The notes: a model not told the origin generated them from the sequence alone. Shown: positions 16,652-25,972, numbered from the stretch's first letter. The stretch: DNA of 64,000 nt from an uncultured bacterium (GCA_902778895.1 CACYZF010000001.1:1-64000); one strand, 5' to 3'. Numbers and translations are program-made.

Positions 16652-17557
16652 ATGAATCCCGCACCCGTCATCTACTGCGTTACGGTCGAAGACACCTCGG
16701 ACAACCCGGAAGGCGCCGCCGAACTCTTCAACGCGCTCGAACTCGACTTCAGCTCCTGGCGCGACGAGGAGACCAAGCATGTCCGCCACACCGTGTACTG
16801 CGCCGATGCTGACGCGGCCGCCGCGTTCTGCGAACGCCTGAAGACAGAACTCATTCCCATGTGGCGCGAGTTCGGCGTGGTGCTGGAGGATCCGCGCACC
16901 GCCGAGATCAAGAAGGAAGACTGGGCGGAATCCTGGAAGATCCACTTCAAGACCATGGTCATTTCCCCGCGCATCGTGGTGCGTCCCTCGTGGGAACAGT
17001 ACACGCCGGAACCCGGCCAGCACGTGATCGTGCTCGACCCCGGCATGAGCTTCGGCACGGGCCAGCATGCCACCACGAAATCCTGCATCGCGGCCATCGA
17101 CCGGTTCGCGGCGGAATTCCCCGCCGGACAGACGCCGTCCTTTCTGGACGCAGGCTGCGGCTCCGGCATTCTCGCCATCGCGGCGCACGCGCTCGGCTGC
17201 GCCCCGATCGACGCGTTCGACATCGACTCGGACGTGATCCCGATCGCACGCGAAAACGCGCAGATCAACGGCGTGCCCGATTCCGAACTCGCGCTGTCCG
17301 TCTCCTCCCTGCTCGACTTCAAGCCCGGCAGGACCTATGACATCGTGGCGGCGAACATCCTCTCCTCCGCGCTTATCGAAGGCCGCGAACACCTCGTTTC
17401 GCTGGTCAAACCCGGCGGCATCCTGATCCTCGCGGGCATCCTCACCACGGAATACCCCACGGTCCGCGACGCCTTCGCCGCCCTCGGCTGCGTCGAACTC
17501 GGCAACTCCACGGAACGCGAATGGACCGGCGGAAGTTTCCGCGTGCCCGCGTTCTGA
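16652..17557 (+). CDS. prmA: Ribosomal protein L11 methyltransferase
   Basis: SAM-dependent trimethylation of ribosomal protein L11. 301 residues: an N-terminal substrate-recognition ferredoxin-like part (about 1-70), a linker, and a Rossmann domain with FLDAGCGSGILAIAA and the active-site strand IVAANILSSALI. KPGGILILAGIL is a late family signature. It lies 10 bases after metW and 7 bases before the large membrane protein, so it belongs to the metX-metW transcript. Confidence 0.93.
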   Translation: MNPAPVIYCVTVEDTSDNPEGAAELFNALELDFSSWRDEETKHVRHTVYCADADAAAAFCERLKTELIPMWREFGVVLEDPRTAEIKKEDWAESWKIHFKTMVISPRIVVRPSWEQYTPEPGQHVIVLDPGMSFGTGQHATTKSCIAAIDRFAAEFPAGQTPSFLDAGCGSGILAIAAHALGCAPIDAFDIDSDVIPIARENAQINGVPDSELALSVSSLLDFKPGRTYDIVAANILSSALIEGREHLVSLVKPGGILILAGILTTEYPTVRDAFAALGCVELGNSTEREWTGGSFRVPAF

Positions 17558-17564
17558 TCTCCGC

Positions 17565-20534
17565 ATGATGAACCGGGGTAAAGCAGAGGACGAACGGACG
17601 GAACCGGAGCGGGACGGCGTTCCCGCGTCCGCGGATAGTTCCGCATCCTCGTCTGTCGAATTATCCGCCTCTTTTCCCTTGCCGTCTTCCGCACGGCGGC
17701 GGCTTTCCCTGATTCTGTTTTTCACCGCGCTGCTTTTCTGCGCGTGGTTTTTCCAGGTCGGAAACGTGAACCAGATCTCACGCTACGACGCGGTCTTCGC
17801 CTTCTTCGAAAATACTGGCGACGATGCGCACACGTTCCGCATCGACCATTACCTGTACTCCGAGGGAAAGGTGCTGAACACCTCCGACTGGTCGGAATAC
17901 GGCGGGCATTACTATTCGAACAAATCCCCCGGCACGACCTGGTTCGGCGTGGCTCTGCTCGCGCCGATCTATCCGCTTCAGCGTCATTTCTGCCCGGAGG
18001 GCGACGGCATTTCCCCGCGTGCGGAGATATTCGACGCCTGGTACCTGAACTTCATGATGGGCGTGCTGCCGACGGCGTTCTCCGTGCTGGCGCTGGCCGG
18101 GATCCTGCTGAAACTCGGCGCAAGCGAGGCGCGGGCGTATCCCGGCGCGCTGCTGATCGTGCTCGGCACCGCCGTGTTCCCGTTCTCCACCACACTGATG
18201 GCGCACTCCACCGTGGCGGCGTGCCTGGTGTTCAGCCTGTGGTCGTATCTGCGCGGCGGACGGTTCTCTCTCTTCGCGAGCGGGGCGTGGTTCGGCGCGG
18301 CGGTCCTGCTCGATTATTCCGCGGGACTGCTCCTGCCGCTGGCGCTGGCCGGCATCGTATGGCGCGAGCAAGGCCGTTCCTGGGCGTTTCTGGCGGGCGG
18401 GATCCCGTTCGCCGCGCTCTACTGCGTCTACAATGCGATGTGCTTCGGCGGGCCGTTTTCATTTGCCGCGCAATACATCAATCCGATCTACCGTACCGAG
18501 GGCGACGCCGCGGGCGGTCTGCTGGCATTGCCGAACGCCTGGCTGATCCTGGAACTCCTCTTCGGGGCGCGGCGCGGCGTGCTGATCTCGTCGCCGTTTT
18601 TCTTCTTCGCCATCCCGGGATTCCTCTTCCTTTGGAAACAGGGCGGGCTCCGGCGCGGCGTGGCGCTGCTGTGCGCGCTGTCGTTCGCGGTGCTCCTGCT
18701 GATGAACGCGTCGTTTAACGGGTGGCATTCCGGCGCGAGCTTCACGGCGCGGTACATCGTCCCGGTGTACCCGCTGATCGGGATCCTGGCGGTGATGGCG
18801 CCGCTGAAACAGGGCTGGCAGCGCGGTTTGTTCGGCCTGCTCGCCGCGGTTTCCCTGCTGAGCATGTTCGCCGTGGCGTCGTACAGCGTGACGCCCCCGG
18901 AAAACGACCCGTCGCCGATCTATATCACCTCATACCGGCATCTGTTTGACACTACGCCGCCGGTCGTGCTGGCATCACAGCTGGGGCTTCAGGCTTTGCG
19001 CCCGGACGCGGCCGAACTGCGCGATGCTGCGCGTTTTTCGATCGGAGGCCTCGCCGGGCTGTCCTACGGCGCGTCACGCCTGTTCCTTTTCCTTGCCGGA
19101 CTTGCCGCATGGATATTGAACGTATTGACTCTATTCAACTCTGTCCCGGCGGGAGACAGGACCTCCACGGAGGTGATGCTGGGCTTCGCCCCGATAGAGA
19201 GAATAGACGTCCGTTCTCTTCTGCTGAAGCGTCAAATCGGCATCTGGGGTGGATTTGCATGCTGTGTCATGGCCGCCGCGCTGCTGCTCCCCGGCGACAT
19301 CCCGTTCACGTACTGGGCCGAACTTCAGGTGCAGGAGGCGGCGCTTGACGCGGTCGAGGGGCACACGTTCGCGAATCCGTTCGGCAAATGGGGCCTCGCG
19401 ACGCTGTTCTATCAAATGCTGTACCTCTTCACGAAGGATATCATCCTGCTCGCGTTCCTGAAGACCGCGCTGTCGCTGACCGCGTGTTTCCTGCTGCTGA
19501 ACGAGGTCGCGAAACGCGCGAAACTCTCCGCGCCGCTTCTGTTCCTGTTCGCCGCGTCGTCGCCGTACCTCCTGCTCGCACACAAATCCCTGCGCGGGGA
19601 TTCCCTGCTGCTGCCCGCGGGTGCGCTCGTGCTGTTCGCGGTGGCCCGCCTCGCGGAGAAGGACGGCGGGGCCCGCCGGAAACGCATCGAGTTTCTGTGC
19701 CTTTCGCTCCTGGTCTGGGCGCTTCTCTGGCTCCGGACGCCCGCGGGACAGATCCCGCTGCGCGGCCCGTTCGCCGTGCTCCAGACCACGTTCGGCGGGT
19801 TCGCCGACGTGTTCCACCCGGGCCTTGGCGAGATCGACCGGGAGGCGGGCACGTTCCTGGGGCTGATGACCGTGGTTTCGGTCCTGTTCATGGGCGCGCT
19901 GCTGCTGACCGGAACCGTGCTTGTGTTCGTCCGGCGCGACCGTGCCGGGATCGTTTCCTTCGTGCTGGTCCTGCTCGCTTCTCTGTCGTTCTTCGCGATG
20001 AAGCCGTACCATCCGTTCCATTGCCTCTACGCCGCGCCGTTCGCCGCGTATCTGGAAACGGCGGGCGCGTCATGGTTCCTGACTGGCCGTCCGGCGCGCG
20101 CCGCGAAGATTGCGCTCGGCGTGTACTTCGCGCTGTGCCTCTGCGGCTGGCTGATCTTCCTCGGCGCGATCCACCGCGACGCCGGAAACCGCGCCGACAC
20201 GTTCGGCGTGACGCTCTCCGAACGGCAGGCGGGTGCGCGTCAGATCAATTCCGAGCTCCGGCTTTACTCGTCCGGTCCGATCGAGATATCCGCACGGAAC
20301 GACGCGGAACGCAGCATGTTCTTTCCTGTCGGCTGGCTGGCCGTGCTCGACAGCATCCGCGACCCATATATCCAGTGGCCGAGCGCCGATCCGCCGCCCG
20401 GATTCTTCATCGCCTACCGCGACGGCACGCGCGCGCCGACCGGATACCTGCGGATCATGTCCCGGTTCAAGGACGACGGCAAGCTGCTGGAACGGTTGCC
20501 GAAAGTGCCTGCCGACGCGACGCCCGCCGACTGA
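17565..20534 (+). CDS. Very large polytopic membrane protein, probable two-module GT-C-like protein
   Basis: 989 residues. A polar, Ser/Ala/Glu-rich cytoplasmic head (about 1-45) is followed by many hydrophobic spans in two blocks, about 46-520 and 555-880, each ending in a soluble C-terminal stretch. The first block contains RYDAVFAFFEN, GHYYSNKSPGTTW and FNGWHSGASFTARYIVPVYP, reminiscent of membrane glycosyltransferases with an acidic first loop. The second block begins near WGGFACCVMAAALLLPG and contains AHKSLRGDSLLLPAG. This looks like two GT-C-like halves joined, but no family can be named with certainty, and substrate is unknown. It follows prmA by seven bases. ATG 17568 is an alternative start. 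Confidence 0.6.
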   Translation: MMNRGKAEDERTEPERDGVPASADSSASSSVELSASFPLPSSARRRLSLILFFTALLFCAWFFQVGNVNQISRYDAVFAFFENTGDDAHTFRIDHYLYSEGKVLNTSDWSEYGGHYYSNKSPGTTWFGVALLAPIYPLQRHFCPEGDGISPRAEIFDAWYLNFMMGVLPTAFSVLALAGILLKLGASEARAYPGALLIVLGTAVFPFSTTLMAHSTVAACLVFSLWSYLRGGRFSLFASGAWFGAAVLLDYSAGLLLPLALAGIVWREQGRSWAFLAGGIPFAALYCVYNAMCFGGPFSFAAQYINPIYRTEGDAAGGLLALPNAWLILELLFGARRGVLISSPFFFFAIPGFLFLWKQGGLRRGVALLCALSFAVLLLMNASFNGWHSGASFTARYIVPVYPLIGILAVMAPLKQGWQRGLFGLLAAVSLLSMFAVASYSVTPPENDPSPIYITSYRHLFDTTPPVVLASQLGLQALRPDAAELRDAARFSIGGLAGLSYGASRLFLFLAGLAAWILNVLTLFNSVPAGDRTSTEVMLGFAPIERIDVRSLLLKRQIGIWGGFACCVMAAALLLPGDIPFTYWAELQVQEAALDAVEGHTFANPFGKWGLATLFYQMLYLFTKDIILLAFLKTALSLTACFLLLNEVAKRAKLSAPLLFLFAASSPYLLLAHKSLRGDSLLLPAGALVLFAVARLAEKDGGARRKRIEFLCLSLLVWALLWLRTPAGQIPLRGPFAVLQTTFGGFADVFHPGLGEIDREAGTFLGLMTVVSVLFMGALLLTGTVLVFVRRDRAGIVSFVLVLLASLSFFAMKPYHPFHCLYAAPFAAYLETAGASWFLTGRPARAAKIALGVYFALCLCGWLIFLGAIHRDAGNRADTFGVTLSERQAGARQINSELRLYSSGPIEISARNDAERSMFFPVGWLAVLDSIRDPYIQWPSADPPPGFFIAYRDGTRAPTGYLRIMSRFKDDGKLLERLPKVPADATPAD

Positions 20535-20606
20535 CGCGCTGGGCCGTTCCCCCCGTTTCCTTTGCAGTCCGTACCGAAAAAAGTGCGCTCTTTTTTCCGA
20601 AACCGC

Positions 20607-20634
20607 TTGAAAATTAGGCGGCGGAGTGTAAATT
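20607..20634 (+). promoter_or_regulatory. Promoter of the tatA-tatC-polyferredoxin operon
   Basis: TTGAAA (20607-20612), 16 bases, TAAATT (20629-20634). The tatA ATG follows 100 bases later. Confidence 0.65.
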
Positions 20635-20733
20635 AAGAGAAACGCGGACGCGCGCGGCTCCGTCCGAACGCGGAGAATGCCGCATCCGTATTCGATCCGT
20701 TCAACATCTTCTTTTTGTATTTGGAGGCATCAT

Positions 20734-20985
20734 ATGCATTTGGGACCCATGGAAATCGCGCTGATCATCGTCGTACTGGTTCTGCTTTTCGGCGCCAAGA
20801 AGATCCCGGAACTCGCGCGTTCCCTCGGCCGTGCCTCCCAGGAATACAAGAAGGCCAAGGATGATTTCCTCAAAGAGGTGAATCAGCCCGCCGAGGACGT
20901 GAAGGACGCCGTTGCGGCCGACAAATCCGCCCCGGCGGTCGCCGCCGCGAAGGACGACAAAGACTCCGGTTCCGCGCAGTCCTGA
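20734..20985 (+). CDS. tatA: Sec-independent protein translocase subunit TatA
   Basis: Pore-forming subunit of the twin-arginine translocase for folded proteins. The start at ATG 20734 has TTGGAGG at good spacing and gives 83 residues: a short N-terminus, one membrane helix (MEIALIIVVLVLLF), the hinge GAKKIPELARSLG, an amphipathic helix and a charged Lys/Asp/Ala-rich tail. FGAKKIPELARSLG is a standard TatA/TatE signature. The tatC gene follows by 45 bases. No separate tatB is seen, as in minimal TatAC systems. Confidence 0.93.
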   Translation: MHLGPMEIALIIVVLVLLFGAKKIPELARSLGRASQEYKKAKDDFLKEVNQPAEDVKDAVAADKSAPAVAAAKDDKDSGSAQS

Positions 20986-21030
20986 CGCGCCTCGCCGCGC
21001 CCCCATTCACGCGGGAAGGATGCCGGAACG

Positions 21031-21777
21031 ATGGCCGAACCCGAAGCCCAAGGCGGTGTGCTGGAGCATATCGACGCCCTGCGCGCGATGCTGCTGAAGA
21101 TCGTCGCGACGTATGCCGTGCTCTGCGTCCCCGCGTGGTTCCTCGCTTCGCCGCTCCTCGACTATCTGCTGGTCCACGCGGTTCCCGGCGGCTTCAAGAT
21201 CCATTATTTCACGCTGCTGGAACCGTTCTTCGTGATGATCAAGCTCACGCTGACGCTGGCGGCGGGGATGTCCCTGCCGTTCACGCTGTTCTACATCTGG
21301 CAGTTCGTCGCGCCGGCCCTGCACGACGACGAAAAGAAGTTCATCCGCCCGCTCGTGCTGGCGTCGTACCTGCTCTCCTGCGCGGGCGCGGCTGCGGCGT
21401 ATTTCCTGCTCATGCCGTGCGTGATCGCGTTCTCGCAGTCGTTCTCCGGCCCGAACATGGACGCCGTGATCGGGGTGGACAGCTTCATTTCGATGCTGCT
21501 CATCCTGGTGATCGCGGGCGCGCTGGTCTTCCAGTTCCCGGTCATTCTCTTCACGCTCCTCACGCTCGGCCTCATCAGCATCGAATCCATGCGGAAGAAA
21601 CGCCCCGTCGTCATCATCGGCATCCTGGTCCTCGCCGGATTCCTGACTCCGCCCGATGTGGTGAGCCAGATCGCGCTCGCGCTTCCCTGCTGGCTCTTCT
21701 ACGAACTCAGCATCCTGATTTTCTCGCATTATAAACGCAAAGAACGCCCCGAAGCAAACAACGAGGTACAGCCATGA
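21031..21777 (+). CDS. tatC: Twin-arginine translocase receptor subunit TatC
   Basis: Six-span membrane receptor for Tat signal peptides. The 248 residues include the conserved cytoplasmic start GVLEHIDALRAMLLK, the periplasmic loop after span 1, LPFTLFYIWQFVAPAL, and the late signature FLTPPDVVSQIALALP. The stop overlaps the start of the polyferredoxin gene by four bases (ATGA), so the two are translated together. This is strong positional evidence that the Fe-S protein downstream depends on Tat. Confidence 0.95.
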   Translation: MAEPEAQGGVLEHIDALRAMLLKIVATYAVLCVPAWFLASPLLDYLLVHAVPGGFKIHYFTLLEPFFVMIKLTLTLAAGMSLPFTLFYIWQFVAPALHDDEKKFIRPLVLASYLLSCAGAAAAYFLLMPCVIAFSQSFSGPNMDAVIGVDSFISMLLILVIAGALVFQFPVILFTLLTLGLISIESMRKKRPVVIIGILVLAGFLTPPDVVSQIALALPCWLFYELSILIFSHYKRKERPEANNEVQP

Positions 21778-23486
21778 AGCAGAAACACCTGAAAACCATC
21801 CGTATCGCCGTCGCGGCCGTCATGTTCGTTCTGTTCTTCGGCGTGGGGATCGGCGTCAGCCGACTGAACGCCGTCCTCGTGACGCAGTTCGGGCCGGGGC
21901 TCATGAGCCTGACGTCCGCCTTCTTCGTCGATACGCTCGCCGCCGTCGTCCTGATCGTGCTTGTCACGCTTCTTTTCGGGCGGATTTACTGCTCGGTGCT
22001 GTGCCCGCTCGGCATCCTTCAGGACGGCATCGCGTTCATGGCGCAGCGGCTGAAGGGAAAAACGCACCGCCGGTATCGTTTCATGGACACACGCCCGGTG
22101 AAATACGGCGTGTTCCTGTTCGTACTGATCCTGGGCGCGGCGGGCGTGATGCTCCCGCTCATCGCCCTGCTGCCGTCGTCCAATTTCTTCACCATCGTCT
22201 CGAACGTGTTTCTGCGGTTTTTCTGCACGACCGATCCGAAGGTCGGAACACCCACGTATTACTGCGTGAATCCGCCCGCGGCGGCGTTCGGTTTTTCGCT
22301 CGGCGTGTTCCTCATCGTGGCGGCGCTCGCGGCGTGGCGCGGCAGGATTTACTGCAATACTCTGTGCCCGGTCGGCGCGGTGCTGTCCCTGATCGGACGG
22401 AAACCGCTGTACCGGATCGCACTCTCGCAGGATATGTGCGTGTGCTGCGGCATGTGCGAGGCGGCGTGCAAGGGCGGCGCGATCGATTCCAAGAAGAAAA
22501 GCGTGCTGGCCGAAAACTGCGTGATGTGCTTCAACTGCATCCCGGCGTGCAAACGCGGCGGCGTGAAGCTCGAAAAACGCCCGAAGATGGCGGCGTTCAG
22601 CCTCTCCCGGCGCCATTTCATCGGCGCGGCGGGCGGAGTCGTGGCCGGGGCGGGCGTCGCCATGATCGCCCGCAAGATCGAAAATGTCCTTCCTTCCAAA
22701 CCTTCGCACGCCCCTGCCATGCCGCCCGGAGCGGGCAACAGCAAACGGTTCCAAGAGAAGTGCGTGGGCTGCGGCATCTGCATTCGCGAATGTGAGGGGC
22801 GCGTGCTCGCGCCCGCCGTCGGTCAGTACGGCCTGGCGGGATTCATGCAGCCCGTGATGGACTATTCGCGCGGGTCGTGCGTCTATACCTGCAATCACTG
22901 CTCGAACATATGTCCGGTGAATGCGCTCCTGCCGCTCTCTCTTGAGGAGAAGCAGACCACACGCGTCGGCATCGCGTCCGTGGATGCGAATACGTGCGTG
23001 GGGTGCGGCATCTGCGCCTCGAAATGCCCGGCGAATGCGATCACGGTAATCAAACAGGACGGAAGGGGTCTGGCGTCCGTGAGCGCGGATCACTGCATCG
23101 GCTGCGGCGCGTGCCAGAACATTTGCCCGCTGCCGGATGCTCCCGCCATTCAAGTTTCGGGCGTCTCCGAACAAATCCGTGTGAAGAAAGCCGAGCCCCG
23201 GAACGAGGCTGAAAATGACGAAAAGAAGACCGACGGCGAGAAAGCCGATGAAGGCGAAAAGCCCGCCGACAGCGAACAGAGTTCCGCCGCCTCGTCCAGG
23301 CCGGTCGCCGTGCCGATCCCCGAACTCTGCGTGGGGTGCGGCCTCTGCTCCGAGGAATGCCCCGTTTCCGCGATCACCATGGTCGACGGCCTGCCGAGCG
23401 TGAACGCTGATGCATGCGTGGGGTGCGGCCTGTGCTCTGAGGCGTGTCCCGCCCCGGATGGTCCGGCGATTGTCGTGCAGGGGTAA
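21774..23486 (+). CDS. Membrane polyferredoxin: NapH-like part fused to a Tat-exported NapG-like part
   Basis: 570 residues. Residues 1 to about 200 form four or so membrane spans with the NapH/RnfE-like motifs GRIYCSVLCPLGILQD and GRIYCNTLCPVGAVL. Then two cytoplasmic [4Fe-4S] motifs occur (CVCCGMCEAAC, CVMCFNCIPAC). An internal twin-arginine sequence SRRHFIG (R279, R280) comes next with a hydrophobic stretch, and then at least five more 4Fe-4S motifs such as CVGCGICASKCP, CIGCGACQNICP and CVGCGLCSEECP. A Lys/Glu/Asp-rich linker (about 470-510) separates the last two clusters. The simplest model is electron transfer from quinol or the cytoplasm to a periplasmic ferredoxin domain threaded out by Tat. 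The electron acceptor is not encoded nearby. Coupled to tatC by ATGA. Confidence 0.8.
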   Translation: MKQKHLKTIRIAVAAVMFVLFFGVGIGVSRLNAVLVTQFGPGLMSLTSAFFVDTLAAVVLIVLVTLLFGRIYCSVLCPLGILQDGIAFMAQRLKGKTHRRYRFMDTRPVKYGVFLFVLILGAAGVMLPLIALLPSSNFFTIVSNVFLRFFCTTDPKVGTPTYYCVNPPAAAFGFSLGVFLIVAALAAWRGRIYCNTLCPVGAVLSLIGRKPLYRIALSQDMCVCCGMCEAACKGGAIDSKKKSVLAENCVMCFNCIPACKRGGVKLEKRPKMAAFSLSRRHFIGAAGGVVAGAGVAMIARKIENVLPSKPSHAPAMPPGAGNSKRFQEKCVGCGICIRECEGRVLAPAVGQYGLAGFMQPVMDYSRGSCVYTCNHCSNICPVNALLPLSLEEKQTTRVGIASVDANTCVGCGICASKCPANAITVIKQDGRGLASVSADHCIGCGACQNICPLPDAPAIQVSGVSEQIRVKKAEPRNEAENDEKKTDGEKADEGEKPADSEQSSAASSRPVAVPIPELCVGCGLCSEECPVSAITMVDGLPSVNADACVGCGLCSEACPAPDGPAIVVQG

Positions 23487-23502
23487 TCAAGCTGGATTCA
23501 GC

Positions 23503-24003
23503 TCACTTTTGGGGGCAGTATTTATTTAGCACGTCGCGCCACGCCGCGAGCTTCTGTTCGTACGTGTAACGGGCAGCGGCGGGGCTGGTCGATGGTAAAC
23601 GCACCGCCGGGACCGGGAGACGCGGGAAGAATTTCCGCAGGCAGTTGAACGACGCGGAGCCGTTGCAGCAGATGAGCTCGATTTTCGGGCAGCGTTTCAG
23701 CAATCCGGGGATGTCGTTCGGTTCCGGCGACTGGATGGCAGTGTCGAGGCTTCCTTCGCGTTCGCACTCGCACAGTACGTCCCACAGCGCCACGCCCGCT
23801 TCGCGCAGTTTTTTCAGGCGTTCCTCGTAGGGCGCGTCGTAGGGAAAATGAAACAGCGTCCCCGTGATGCGCCAGAAGACGTTGTGAGGGAACGCGTAGT
23901 ATTGCTGCCGGCGGAGCGATTCGCCGCCGGGCATGGAGCCGAGGATCAGGACGCGCGCGTCGGGCGATTCGCTCGGCGGGAAGGAACGGCAGAGGTCGGC
24001 CAC
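23503..24003 (-). CDS. DNA-deoxyinosine / uracil-type DNA glycosylase
   Basis: Base-excision repair enzyme of the uracil-DNA glycosylase superfamily, most like the hypoxanthine-DNA glycosylase (family 6) group. 166 residues with LILGSMPGGESLRRQQYYA (motif 1 and following), FPHNVFWRI, the helix containing GVALWDVL, and the C-terminal LPSTSPAAA motif. Normal family length. Convergent with the polyferredoxin gene, 16 bases between stops. It may be co-transcribed with the BI-1 gene upstream. Confidence 0.85.
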   Translation of the reverse strand: MADLCRSFPPSESPDARVLILGSMPGGESLRRQQYYAFPHNVFWRITGTLFHFPYDAPYEERLKKLREAGVALWDVLCECEREGSLDTAIQSPEPNDIPGLLKRCPKIELICCNGSASFNCLRKFFPRLPVPAVRLPSTSPAAARYTYEQKLAAWRDVLNKYCPQK

Positions 24004-24037
24004 GGGAGAGGGGGCTTTCCGCTTCAGGATTCAGCCG

Positions 24038-24799
24038 TCAGCGTCTGCGTCCGAAGATGCGGAGCAGATAGAGGAAGAGGTTGATGAAGTCGAGGTAGAG
24101 GCTCAGCGCGAAGATGATCGCCACCTTGCGCATGCCTTCCGACTGCGCCTCTTCGCCGTTTGCCTCGCCGATCATGCGGACCTTCTGCGTGTCCCAGGCG
24201 GTGAGCCCGACGAAGATCGCGACGCCTGCGTAGCTGATGATGTAGTCGAGCGCCGCGCTGTGCAGGAAGAAGTTCACGATCGAGGCGATGATGATGCCGA
24301 TCAGCCCCATGAAGCAGAAGGATCCGACCGTGTCAAGCCTCATGCCGGTCATGTAGCCGAACGTGCTGGTGGCGGCGAACATGAGCGCGCAGGACCCGAA
24401 CGCCAGGAAGATGGTCGTCTGCGTGTATGCCAGAAAGATCGGGCTGAGCGTGACGCCGTTCAGGGCGGAGTACGCGATGAAGAGGACGCCCGCGGTCGCG
24501 GCCGACATCTTGCGGACGGCCGCCGACAGGACGATGACGAGCACGAGCTCGACAACCATCAGGGGCAGAGCGAGTCCCATGACCTGACGCATCGCCGTTT
24601 CGCTGCTGACGGCGTATTTTGCGACAGCCCATGCGAGGACCGTGGTGACCATGAGGCCGCAGAACATCCAGTTGTAGACGCGGTTGACGAAGACGCGTGC
24701 GCCGGCCTCCTGTTCCATCGGCAGGTCATTGTCGCGTTCGATGGTGCGGTAGTCGCCGTAGGTGGTCTTCTGGTATCCGTTTCTTTCGCTCTGATTCAT
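24038..24799 (-). CDS. Bax inhibitor-1 / YccA family membrane protein
   Basis: 253 residues: about 55 polar N-terminal residues followed by seven predicted membrane spans (for example VYNWMFCGLMVTTVLAWAV and GVAIFVGLTAWDTQKV, the latter a family signature near the end). Bacterial members are pH-sensitive calcium leak channels or protease modulators, but the function here is unknown. AAAGGAAAT precedes the ATG. It lies between kdsD and the DNA glycosylase on the same strand. Confidence 0.9.
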   Translation of the reverse strand: MNQSERNGYQKTTYGDYRTIERDNDLPMEQEAGARVFVNRVYNWMFCGLMVTTVLAWAVAKYAVSSETAMRQVMGLALPLMVVELVLVIVLSAAVRKMSAATAGVLFIAYSALNGVTLSPIFLAYTQTTIFLAFGSCALMFAATSTFGYMTGMRLDTVGSFCFMGLIGIIIASIVNFFLHSAALDYIISYAGVAIFVGLTAWDTQKVRMIGEANGEEAQSEGMRKVAIIFALSLYLDFINLFLYLLRIFGRRR

Positions 24800-24875
24800 G
24801 GCAGTATTTCCTTTCTGTAAAACTGTATCCTTAGACCATGTAAACCCGCGTTTTGTTCCCCTGTTCGGGATGGGC

Positions 24876-25862
24876 TCACATGATTTTGAAGCGAGGGAGG
24901 TCCTGAATGTCGATCAGGCCGACCACCTTGCGGGCGTCGTCGACCACGATGATGTCGTCGATGTGGCGGCGTTCGAGGATGCGCAGGGCTTCGATGGCGA
25001 GGGCATCCCGCCGGACGCATTCCGGGTGCGGGGTCATGACCTCGCGGACCTTCCGCGTGAGGATGGAGAGATCGCTGTCGATGCGGCGGCGGAAATCGCC
25101 GTCGGTGAAGATGCCGAGCAGTGTGCCGTCCGAATCCGCCACGATCGCGCAGCCGCAGCGTGCCGACGTCATGCGCAGGAGCGCGGACTTCACGTCGTCG
25201 TCCGGGGCGACGATCGCGACGTGTTCGCCGGTGCGCATCAGGTCGCCGATGCGGAGCGTCACGGCGCGTCCGATGGCGCCGCCGGGGTGGCGCATGCCGT
25301 AGTCTTCCTTGGTGAAGTTGCGCGCCTCCAGCAGGACCATGGCGAGGGCGTCGCCGACGGCGAGCTGGGTGGTGGACGTGGTGGTCGGGGCGAGATTGAA
25401 CGGACAGGCTTCGCGTTCCACATGGGCGACAACCACGATGTCGGAGAGCTGGGCGAGCGAAGAATCCGGCATGCCGGTGATGCATGCCACGGGGACGCCG
25501 AGGCGTTTGGCGGGCACGATGATGCGCGTGAGTTCGTTCGTCTCGCCGCTGTAACTCAGTGCCAGCATCAGGTCTCCGTCCTGGAGCACGCCCAGGTCGC
25601 CGTGCATGGCCTCCACCGGGTGCATGAAGATGGACGGGGAACCGGTGCTGGAGAGCGTGGCGGCGATCTTGCGTCCGACGTGTCCGCTCTTGCCGACTCC
25701 GGTCACCACGATCTTGCCGTTGCGGTCCAGCGTGTCCATGCAGGCGGAAACGAGCTTGACGAACCCGTCGCCGAGCTGGTCGCGCACTGCGGCGAGTCCT
25801 TCGATTTCGATGTCGAACACCTGCCGCGCTTTTCCGATTACGGCTTTTGCGTCCATTTCCAT
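24876..25862 (-). CDS. kdsD: Arabinose-5-phosphate isomerase (KpsF/GutQ/KdsD family)
   Basis: Interconverts ribulose 5-phosphate and arabinose 5-phosphate, the first step to KDO for lipopolysaccharide. 328 residues: an N-terminal SIS domain (about 30-180, with KIVVTGVGKSGHVGRKIAATLSSTG and SYSGETNELT split by SPSIFMHPVEAMHGDLG) and two C-terminal CBS repeats (about 205-328). Start ATG 25862 has AGGGGA upstream. Its presence supports an outer membrane with KDO-containing lipopolysaccharide. A palindrome overlaps its -10 region. Confidence 0.93.
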   Translation of the reverse strand: MEMDAKAVIGKARQVFDIEIEGLAAVRDQLGDGFVKLVSACMDTLDRNGKIVVTGVGKSGHVGRKIAATLSSTGSPSIFMHPVEAMHGDLGVLQDGDLMLALSYSGETNELTRIIVPAKRLGVPVACITGMPDSSLAQLSDIVVVAHVEREACPFNLAPTTTSTTQLAVGDALAMVLLEARNFTKEDYGMRHPGGAIGRAVTLRIGDLMRTGEHVAIVAPDDDVKSALLRMTSARCGCAIVADSDGTLLGIFTDGDFRRRIDSDLSILTRKVREVMTPHPECVRRDALAIEALRILERRHIDDIIVVDDARKVVGLIDIQDLPRFKIM

Positions 25863-25901
25863 AGTCGTTTCCCCTGATTTGCGTTTTGTGTTTTTATCAT
25901 C

Positions 25902-25934
25902 TTCTCAATATACATTGAGAACGGAAAAACGCAA
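25902..25934 (-). promoter_or_regulatory. kdsD promoter with palindromic operator
   Basis: On the minus strand TTGCGT (25929-25934), 16 bases, TATATT (25907-25912). The palindrome TTCTCAAT-ATAC-ATTGAGAA (25902-25921) covers the -10 box, the expected place for a repressor site. Confidence 0.5.
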
Positions 25935-25972
25935 GCATACTTCGCTTTTTTTTGTGAAGATTTCCGAAAAGG

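Noticed and set aside
24798..25877. Long plus-strand frame opposite kdsD
   Set aside because: It is a codon-bias shadow: kdsD on the minus strand has complete SIS and CBS motifs and a ribosome binding site.
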